Below are positions 1 to 5,665 of a DNA stretch of 5,665 nt, piece after piece (the stretch's first letter is position 1; each line of letters opens with the position of its first letter). This DNA comes from an uncultured Lachnospiraceae bacterium (GTDB taxonomy: Bacteria > Bacillota > Clostridia > Lachnospirales > Lachnospiraceae), in assembly GCA_958444395.1 (NCBI GenBank), contig CAUCOL010000135.1, positions 1 to 5,665 of the forward strand. Direction: 5' to 3'. A program made the position numbers and the translations under genes. A model generated the notes under the pieces. It made no database searches and was not told the DNA's origin. It saw only the letters and a list, made by a program, of their open reading frames with translations.

Positions 1-935
1 TGGATGGTGGCAGCTGTATCCTGGACTATGACTATGACATGCTCTACAAAGTATATTCCAACAGTATGCCGTTCATTCCGCTGATCGCAGAAGATCTGCA
101 GGGAAATGATGTGCGTGGTTCCGGGAACCATAAGGATCAGAAAAAACAAAGTAAAAATGGACCAACTTATATCCATCCGTTTGAATCAGAGGGAACCAGA
201 CAGGTATCTTCCGGACAGGCGCAGATTCATTTGAAGAATAAGGATTCTGATGCCGGATTTGATGAGGACGATGCAGAGGACTGGTATATTGATAACGAAC
301 ATCTTTCGGATAATGATACGAATCGTGATGAAACGCTGCTTCAGGCCAATGTAACGTCAGACTATTCGTCACAGGGTCCCGGTTTTCTGGAGGTCAGCAG
401 GGAGCTGTTTCAGAAACTCTACGGCAAAGGGACGACACAGGCGAGTGTATATATTACCAATTATACCAGGACGGATAACGTGTTGAAGGCACTTCGGGCG
501 ATGGGCTATGATGCCGTCAGCTCTTATCGTGTCAGTACGACAGAATATATCCCGGAGAAGGTGAACCGCCGCCTGGAGACGATCGCACTCTCTGTGGCTG
601 TTCTGATAGTTATGCTGATCCTGCAGATCTGGATCGTACGCTCGATCCTGAAGGGACGCCGCAAAGAATATGATGTGCTGCGCTTTATGGGAATGAAGAA
701 GCAGCCGCTCTATCAGCTGGGGTATCTGGAAATGGGAACATTGTGCATATTTGCAGTCATATTAACTGCGGTAGTCATGCTGGCACTAAAGCTGGCGGGC
801 ATACCGATGATCGTAGAGATCGTGACATATTACACGATACCGGGCATGCTCGGCTATCTTCTGTATAACCTGATATTGATGGGACTGACAGTCGGTTTCT
901 TCCACAGATACTTAAGAAAGGAGCAGCGCGCATGA
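1..935 (+). CDS. FtsX/MacB-type ABC transporter permease, 3' part (5' end outside window)
   Basis: This is the C-terminal part of a membrane permease subunit of a type VII (MacB/LolCDE/BceAB-like) ABC transporter. The frame is open to the left edge: codons from base 3 read DGGSCILDYDYD before the first visible ATG at 39, so that ATG is internal and the true start lies upstream. Numbering from that Met, residues 1 to about 175 are a hydrophilic extracytoplasmic domain. Three hydrophobic helices follow at about 181-203, 227-251 and 267-289, the usual C-terminal FtsX arrangement. The cytoplasmic loop after the first helix carries the family signature (RRKEYDVLRFMGM, residues 207-219), which normally couples to the ATPase. 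There is no ATP-binding domain here. The stop TGA overlaps the ATG of the next gene, an ATPase-permease fusion that probably supplies the nucleotide-binding domain. The extracytoplasmic domain contains an unusually acidic stretch (residues 69-98). The family call is secure; the substrate is unknown. Confidence 0.88.
   Translation, partial: DGGSCILDYDYDMLYKVYSNSMPFIPLIAEDLQGNDVRGSGNHKDQKKQSKNGPTYIHPFESEGTRQVSSGQAQIHLKNKDSDAGFDEDDAEDWYIDNEHLSDNDTNRDETLLQANVTSDYSSQGPGFLEVSRELFQKLYGKGTTQASVYITNYTRTDNVLKALRAMGYDAVSSYRVSTTEYIPEKVNRRLETIALSVAVLIVMLILQIWIVRSILKGRRKEYDVLRFMGMKKQPLYQLGYLEMGTLCIFAVILTAVVMLALKLAGIPMIVEIVTYYTIPGMLGYLLYNLILMGLTVGFFHRYLRKEQRA
917..923 (+). promoter_or_regulatory. Ribosome binding site (AAAGGAG) of the ABC ATPase-permease gene
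   Basis: A strong Shine-Dalgarno, AAAGGAG, sits inside the end of the upstream permease gene and leaves 8 bases before the ATG at 932. It supports that start, which also fits the family because ABC domains of this type begin within a few residues of the first beta strand (MIQIRKLDKYF). The ATG shares bases with the upstream TGA, so re-initiation or translational coupling is expected. Confidence 0.8.
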
Positions 936-3397
936 TTCAGATCAGAAAACTGGATAAATATTTTTATAAAGGAAAGACAAATGAAAATCATGTATTAAAG
1001 GAACTGGATCTTACGCTGCCACAGAAAGGGCTGGTATGCATTCTGGGCGAGAGCGGTTCGGGTAAGACGACCCTGTTAAATGTGCTGGGTGGTCTGGATA
1101 CTTTTGGCTCCGGGACACTGCAGGTGGATGAGACAGTCCTGGAGAAATACAACGCAAAAGTGATCGAACATCTGCGAAATGAGAAGTTTGGCTATATTTT
1201 TCAGAATTATTATCTGCTGCAGGAGTATACGGTGGCATATAATATCAAACTGGCTCTGAATGTTTTTGATCTGACAGAGGAAGAAAAGGATGCCAGAGTC
1301 GAGTATGTGCTGGCTGTTCTGGATATGACCAAATATAAAAAGAAGCTGGTGTCACAGCTATCCGGCGGGCAGCAGCAGAGAGTATCGATCGCCCGGGCTC
1401 TTGTGAAGTCTCCGCAGATCATACTGGCGGATGAACCGACCGGAAATCTGGACGAAGAAAATACGCTTCGTACGATGGGAATCCTGAAGAGTATCGCAAA
1501 GGAATGTCTGGTGATCCTGGTATCTCATGAGAAGAATATTGCGCATTTCTTTGCGGATCGTATCATAGAGATTGAGGATGGTTCGATCCGGCGGGATTAT
1601 ATCAATCAGGCGCAGGACAGCTATGAAAAGATCGACGATGCCAATATCTATCTGCGGGATATGGAGCGAACCGATCTGCAGGCAGGGGATGATCAGATCC
1701 ATCTGTATGAGCAGAGGGAGCAGGAGCATCGTCCAATACACTTAAATATCGCCTGGAAGGACGGAAAACTCTATATTCAGAGTCTGGATGGGGTCCCATT
1801 GATGCTGGAAGGCGATGACAGTGGCTGTCAGATGCTTGACACAGTGCGTCCAAAGCTGGAACAGTCTGAGATGGAGGAGATACGGTATGACCTGCCGCGT
1901 GTGCAGACAAAACGACGTGCTGATCTGTCCGGCAGACAGATCTGGCAGCTTGCCTGTGAAAACATCCGGATCATGGGGCGCCGCCGGCGGTTTATGTCCG
2001 GAATCCTGCTGGTGACCTCTGTTCTGCTGGTGCTGGCGTTGGCAGATTATATGATGAAACGTTCCGTGGATCTGAAGGATATCGTGACAGAGGATTCCCA
2101 CTATGTGCATGTGGAGCTGGAGCGAAGCTCTTCGGGGAGTGCAGAGGCATTGGACAAACAGGTTGCCGAGTACTTTGACCGGTATATAGAGGGGACGGAA
2201 TATGCGGATGTTGTACCGGAGACAGGTGGTATCTTATCGTTATCCTATGATGGATTTCAGCAGATTCACAATCTGACGAAGAAGATCCGGGATTTTTCTG
2301 CCGTGTCGGTGGAACATTTGAAGAAAAGCGATCTGATCGAAGGAAAGATGCCCGAAAAATGGAATGAGATCGTCGTAGATCGCTGGCTGTTAGACCGTTT
2401 CCGCGCACAGGATAACCTGTTAGGGGAGCTTTATAATAAGAATGAATCCTTCGTTGGCATGAAGGCAGAGACAATTGTAAACGGGCAGGAGCTGACGATT
2501 GTCGGTATCAGTGACACAAATGAGCCGACAGTCTATATGAATAAAGACCTGATGATGAGTATGAATTATGGGAATTGGCATATCATATCCGATCAGGATC
2601 TGAAGAAGATGTACCCGGAGAAGTATAGTGATCTGCAGCTAACGGATGACCAGACGGCAGTCAGTGAGCAGGTGTTCTATGATGAGCATAATGTGTATGA
2701 AGAAAATCGTGATAAGAAGCAGAAGATGCAGGAGCTTTCAGAAGCCATCGGACATACCTGTATCAATCAGTTCCTGATTCCCGATAAGATGGGCATTAAT
2801 TATGTATTGTCCTCGAAAAACTGTGATGCCATCCGGCTGTATTACATAGAAGGAGTTAGGAAGTTTAAATTTTATACGGAGGATCCGGAGAAAGCGATCC
2901 GGTATTTTAAAAATTCAGGCAAAGAGTATTCGGCTTATTTCAAAGTGTCTGCCACACGTCAGTATGAGTCGCAGATCAAGCAATACGAAAAAGAACAGAA
3001 TGTCCGTATCAGTGGACAATATATTGTCGCACTGACCGTATTCATCCTGTCCGTTCTGATGATCTATTTTACTGTGAAATCAAACGCTTTAAACCGAAGT
3101 GAAGAGCTGACGGTATACCGGCTGTTAGGAATCTCCTGCAGAAGCATCATGAAGTCCTATGTGCTGGAAATGCTGATCATCACGGCATATAGCTGTATCC
3201 CGGCGGTGCTGATCACCGGTGGTGTGATCAAGTTTATCTCCTCCGTACCGTCCCTGGAGATCTATCTGATCTTTCCGTGGTGGCTGGCACTGGTTCTGCT
3301 GGCAGTGCTGTTTGGGGTGAATATCCTTTTAAGTATCCTTCCGGTATATCGGATCCTGCATCAGCCACCGGCACAGCTGGCACAGAAAATGGATTAA
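932..3397 (+). CDS. ABC transporter ATP-binding protein fused to FtsX-type permease (MacB-like)
   Basis: This 821-residue protein combines ATPase and permease, the second half of the transporter begun by the preceding gene. ATPase domain, residues 1 to about 218: Walker A GESGSGKT (39-46), Q-loop Gln91 in FQNYYLL, signature LSGGQQQR (143-150), Walker B IILADEP (163-169) with catalytic Glu168, D-loop GNLD (171-174) and switch His199 in VSHE. All key residues are intact. A long polar linker (about 220-345) leads to a basic RRRR stop-transfer-like cluster and the first helix (354-371). A large extracytoplasmic domain (about 373-692) and three C-terminal helices (about 695-716, 742-766, 776-803) follow. 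A second copy of the FtsX loop motif (RSEELTVYRLLGI, 722-734) mirrors the one in the partner permease. This is the one-plus-three helix topology of MacB and LolC/E, not the ten-helix BceB type. Exported or sensed substrates in such families include antimicrobial peptides, macrolides and lipoproteins; which applies here is unknown. Confidence 0.92.
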   Translation: MIQIRKLDKYFYKGKTNENHVLKELDLTLPQKGLVCILGESGSGKTTLLNVLGGLDTFGSGTLQVDETVLEKYNAKVIEHLRNEKFGYIFQNYYLLQEYTVAYNIKLALNVFDLTEEEKDARVEYVLAVLDMTKYKKKLVSQLSGGQQQRVSIARALVKSPQIILADEPTGNLDEENTLRTMGILKSIAKECLVILVSHEKNIAHFFADRIIEIEDGSIRRDYINQAQDSYEKIDDANIYLRDMERTDLQAGDDQIHLYEQREQEHRPIHLNIAWKDGKLYIQSLDGVPLMLEGDDSGCQMLDTVRPKLEQSEMEEIRYDLPRVQTKRRADLSGRQIWQLACENIRIMGRRRRFMSGILLVTSVLLVLALADYMMKRSVDLKDIVTEDSHYVHVELERSSSGSAEALDKQVAEYFDRYIEGTEYADVVPETGGILSLSYDGFQQIHNLTKKIRDFSAVSVEHLKKSDLIEGKMPEKWNEIVVDRWLLDRFRAQDNLLGELYNKNESFVGMKAETIVNGQELTIVGISDTNEPTVYMNKDLMMSMNYGNWHIISDQDLKKMYPEKYSDLQLTDDQTAVSEQVFYDEHNVYEENRDKKQKMQELSEAIGHTCINQFLIPDKMGINYVLSSKNCDAIRLYYIEGVRKFKFYTEDPEKAIRYFKNSGKEYSAYFKVSATRQYESQIKQYEKEQNVRISGQYIVALTVFILSVLMIYFTVKSNALNRSEELTVYRLLGISCRSIMKSYVLEMLIITAYSCIPAVLITGGVIKFISSVPSLEIYLIFPWWLALVLLAVLFGVNILLSILPVYRILHQPPAQLAQKMD
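3394..3397. other. Interlocked stop codons of convergent genes (TTAA)
   Basis: The palindrome TTAA contains the TAA of the + strand ABC gene (3395-3397) and, on the other strand, the TAA of the sensor kinase gene (3396-3394). The two coding regions therefore overlap tail to tail by 4 bases with no intergenic DNA. No GC-rich stem followed by a T run is visible on either strand within about 150 bases of this point, so each transcript must run into the other gene. Confidence 0.95.
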
Positions 3398-5665
3398 TCA
3401 CGCAGTGTCTGTACGAGTGCACGGTAGGTTTCCATCGCAGCGGCATGGTGCTTTTGGATGTAGTCCTCGTCACCGCGGCTGGCAGCATCCTCCAGAGCCT
3501 GTGACTGCTGTGCCAGCCGTCTGGCACCGATATTCAGGCAGGAGCCCTTCAGACCGTGTATCTGCAGCTGATAATTCTTCCAGTCCTTTTCTTCTGCCAG
3601 TTCGTTCAGCTGCGGTTCTTTTTCTTCTGCCAGTTCGACGAACAGGTCTAACAGCATATGATACAGATCCTCTTGTCCACCGGAAAGCTCCAGTCCGGCT
3701 GCCCGATCCAGAAGCGGTTCATTGCTGCCGGCTTCTGCGGACGGCGCAGGATCGGTCTGAGTGGATGGTTCATTGACAGGCGTTTCCTGTCGGATCAATG
3801 CGTCCGGCAGATAGGCTGCGAGCATTTCTTCTAAGGCTTTTCCGGTTACCGGTTTAGACAGGTAATCGGAGAAGCCTTCTTTCAGGTACATTTCTTTTGC
3901 TCCGGCGACGGCATTTGCCGTCAATACGATGATCGGTACATCGCTGCACTGGTTTGGCTCACTGCGGAGCTTGGCAAGGGTTTCGATGCCGTCCATTTCC
4001 GGCATCATATGATCCAGCAGGATGAGGTCATAGTGCTTTTCGGCAGCTGCGCGCAGACAGGCAGCTCCGCTGGATGCCGTGTCAACCTGCAGCAGAGTCG
4101 GTTTTAACAGAGCTTTCATCAGTGCCAGGTTCATGGAATTATCATCTACGACAAGCACATGCGCATCCGGTGCAGTGAAAAGCGGTGTGTAGCGTTCCTT
4201 TTTCTTTTCGGCAGCAGATTCCAGCTGAAAATCTCCCATGCGTTCGATATCTTTTACCTTCTGTACCAGAGAGAAATGGAAGTTGGAACCTTCACCGTAG
4301 ACACTTTCGACCTCAAGACGGCTGTTCATCAGTGCCAGAAGATCTTTCGTGATATTCAGTCCCAGTCCGGTTCCCTCGATATGTGCATTTTTCTGTTCAT
4401 CCAGCCGTTCAAAGGTCGTGAAGATCTTGTCCATATCGTCCGGGCGGATGCCGATGCCGGTGTCCTTTACCCAGAAATGAATGCGGACATTTTCCATATC
4501 TTTGTAGATCACACGCACACCAAATGCGATGATGCCTTTATTGGTATATTTGACGGCATTGCTCAGCAGATTCAACAGAATCTGGCGCAGACGGACGTCA
4601 TCCCCGATCAGTACGCGTGGAATCTCCGGATCAAAGTTAGTAACCAGATTCAGGTTTTTCTCCTGTGTACGGACGGATATCATCGTCACAAGCTCCCGCA
4701 GAACATCTGCCAGCCGGTATTCTTCTTCGACAATATGCATTTTGCCGGATTCGATCTTCGAGAAATCCAGAATATCATTTACGATTGACAGCAGAGAAGT
4801 GCTTGCCTGCTTGATATTTCTGGCATATTTCTCTAACAGCGGGGAAATGTCCTGGCGCAGGATCAGCTCATCCATCCCCATGATCGTGTTGATCGGGGTG
4901 CGAATCTCATGGCTCATATTTGCCAGAAACAGGCTTTTCGCACGGTTTGCCTGATCGGCGGCATCTTTGGCGGCGCGGATCTCCCGATACTGCTGTTTGA
5001 TCAGGGAAAGACTGCCGAGCTTGGCGACTGTCCATGTAACGATGATAATGATGCCAAAGATCGCCAGACAGATCAATAGCTGAAAGTAGGTATTTTCATA
5101 ATAGTGCGCTTTTTTACGGATATCCAGGGTGACGGATTTCTGCACATCCATCGTGTCGGAATTCAGAATCTCCAGATGGAAGGTGTAATTGCCATGTGGC
5201 AGGTTCGTAAAGGTCATATCCTTCATATCGCTCTGATTGACGGTGACCCCATGATCGTCAAAGCCCTCCAGATACATATGTACCAGAGGATTCTGCAGGG
5301 TGAAGTTCAGTACGGCAGCCGTGATCGTGAAGCGGTTTGTGGTGGCGGGAATCTCGCACACACCGTCCCGGATCGCCAGCGCGGTGTTTTCTCCGTCCTG
5401 CACCCCAGCAATGGCGACATGATAGTTGTATTTGAAGTTATTGTAGTTTGTGATAGAAACTTTACGGATCCCGGTGCTGCAGCAAAGGTACATATTATCG
5501 GAAGGATCAATATAATTCCAGGCATTTGCGGTCAGGGTCGTATCGAATCCGTGGTTCTTGTTCAACAGGGTATAGCGGTAGTCCTTATTGGCGATCAGGT
5601 CATCTTTATTTACCACATAGATACCGGCACTGCTGGAGATCCAGAACTTGCCGTTTTTGGTCAGG
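3394..5665 (-). CDS. Hybrid sensor histidine kinase: propeller/Y_Y_Y-HisKA-HATPase-REC-Hpt (5' end outside window)
   Basis: This is a membrane-bound phosphorelay sensor kinase. The frame is open to the right edge. A GTG at 5616 is only an in-frame valine, because upstream codons read NGKFWISSSAGIYV, a two-component-regulator propeller blade, so the start lies outside. Numbered from that GTG: a second propeller-like strand set (about 33-55), a Y_Y_Y domain (about 95-166; LEGFDDHG, NLPHGNYTFH), one membrane helix (177-199), a helical linker, and HisKA with H-box MSHEIRTP (His236). The HATPase has N-box Asn349/Asn353, DTGIGI (385-390) and GTGLGL (415-420). The receiver (about 486-601) has Asp491/492, phospho-acceptor Asp535, Thr566 and Lys588. 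A Pro/Ala/Glu-rich linker leads to Hpt (about 645-735; HGLKGS, His687). All relay residues are intact. There is no DNA-binding output domain, so a separate response regulator is needed. In Bacteroidota, propeller/Y_Y_Y kinases commonly sense oligosaccharides; the ligand here is unknown. The gene converges on the ABC operon, which does not by itself imply shared function. Confidence 0.93.
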   Translation of the reverse strand, partial: LTKNGKFWISSSAGIYVVNKDDLIANKDYRYTLLNKNHGFDTTLTANAWNYIDPSDNMYLCCSTGIRKVSITNYNNFKYNYHVAIAGVQDGENTALAIRDGVCEIPATTNRFTITAAVLNFTLQNPLVHMYLEGFDDHGVTVNQSDMKDMTFTNLPHGNYTFHLEILNSDTMDVQKSVTLDIRKKAHYYENTYFQLLICLAIFGIIIIVTWTVAKLGSLSLIKQQYREIRAAKDAADQANRAKSLFLANMSHEIRTPINTIMGMDELILRQDISPLLEKYARNIKQASTSLLSIVNDILDFSKIESGKMHIVEEEYRLADVLRELVTMISVRTQEKNLNLVTNFDPEIPRVLIGDDVRLRQILLNLLSNAVKYTNKGIIAFGVRVIYKDMENVRIHFWVKDTGIGIRPDDMDKIFTTFERLDEQKNAHIEGTGLGLNITKDLLALMNSRLEVESVYGEGSNFHFSLVQKVKDIERMGDFQLESAAEKKKERYTPLFTAPDAHVLVVDDNSMNLALMKALLKPTLLQVDTASSGAACLRAAAEKHYDLILLDHMMPEMDGIETLAKLRSEPNQCSDVPIIVLTANAVAGAKEMYLKEGFSDYLSKPVTGKALEEMLAAYLPDALIRQETPVNEPSTQTDPAPSAEAGSNEPLLDRAAGLELSGGQEDLYHMLLDLFVELAEEKEPQLNELAEEKDWKNYQLQIHGLKGSCLNIGARRLAQQSQALEDAASRGDEDYIQKHHAAAMETYRALVQTLRD
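3587..3637 (-). repeat. 18-base direct repeat encoding ELAEEK twice in the Hpt domain
   Basis: The 18 bases at 3587-3604 and at 3620-3637 (+ strand TTTTCTTCTGCCAGTTCG) are identical and start 33 bases apart. On the coding strand they give ELAEEK at residues 661-666 and 672-677 of the kinase, exactly 11 residues apart. That is three turns of the Hpt helix just before the phospho-acceptor His687. The reading frame is preserved. It may be a short in-frame duplication or convergent use of the same Glu/Lys codons. Confidence 0.7.

Noticed and set aside
39..41. ATG at 39 as the start of the first permease
   Set aside because: The frame is open to the left edge, no ribosome binding site precedes the ATG, and starting here would remove the N-terminal membrane helix expected for an FtsX-type permease.
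1992..2474. Open frame of 160 codons on the - strand within the ABC fusion gene
   Set aside because: It is rich in Pro, Ser, Arg and His, has no domain or start signal, and lies opposite a well-supported gene.
3210..3230. Inverted repeat TGATCAC-N7-GTGATCA, considered as an operator or hairpin
   Set aside because: It lies deep in the coding sequence of a membrane helix (LITGGVIK) with no promoter or T run nearby. Coding constraint and chance explain it.
932..3397. Naming the fusion protein macB or bceA
   Set aside because: The fold class matches, but the partner permease, long linker and unknown substrate do not justify transferring a specific gene name.
3510..3527. Inverted repeat GTGCCAG-CCGT-CTGGCAC, considered as a terminator for the ABC operon
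   Set aside because: The 7-base-pair stem is perfect, but no T run follows on either strand and it lies within the Hpt coding region about 110 bases past the stop. Probably chance.
3405..3776. Open frame of 123 codons on the + strand just after the ABC gene
   Set aside because: It is antisense to the kinase Hpt and linker region, and its Pro/Arg/Ser/Val-rich translation is typical of a shadow frame. The kinase reading in this stretch has a clear Hpt motif.
4159..4788. Open frame of 209 codons on the + strand, opposite the sensor kinase
   Set aside because: It lies fully antisense to the HisKA/HATPase/receiver region, whose motifs are intact. Its translation shows no recognisable domain, and no ribosome binding site precedes it. 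It is a by-product of codon bias in the true gene.
5614..5616. GTG at 5616 as the start of the sensor kinase
   Set aside because: The frame stays open to the window edge and the upstream codons encode a propeller-blade sequence. The GTG has no Shine-Dalgarno, so it is an internal Val.

Overview
The window looks like a gut-type Clostridia (Bacillota) chromosome, most likely Lachnospiraceae. That is an inference from protein style, a strong AAGGAG ribosome binding site, balanced base composition and an ABC fusion plus propeller-type hybrid kinase of a kind common there; no marker gene confirms it. The window is coding from edge to edge. It holds three genes, and two of them run off the ends.

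Left part, + strand: the 3' end of an FtsX/MacB-type ABC permease (1-935) runs into a full-length protein that fuses an ABC ATPase to a second FtsX-type permease (932-3397). The two genes overlap by 4 bases (ATGA) and have a good Shine-Dalgarno, so they are very probably co-translated. Together they would make a heterodimeric transporter with a NBD-less permease half and a NBD-fused half. The fold class is that of MacB, LolCDE and BceAB: mechanotransmission or extrusion of peptides, antibiotics or lipoproteins rather than classical solute import. The substrate cannot be read from the sequence.

Right part, - strand: one long gene (5665 down to 3394, 5' end outside the window) encodes a membrane-bound tripartite hybrid sensor kinase. 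In order it carries the last blade(s) of a two-component-regulator propeller, a Y_Y_Y domain, one membrane helix, HisKA, HATPase, receiver and a C-terminal Hpt domain. All phosphorelay residues (His236, Asp535, His687, numbered from the GTG at 5616) are present. It has no DNA-binding output, so a separate response regulator must take the phosphate.

The two transcription units converge. Their TAA stop codons interlock in a single TTAA (3394-3397), leaving no intergenic DNA and no visible terminator. I see no RNA genes, mobile elements, CRISPR, promoters or attachment sites. I do not see a convincing new system here. The points most worth a second look are the architecture of the ABC pair (long NBD-to-membrane linker, acidic extracytoplasmic loop, lone Cys pair) and the interlocked convergent ends.
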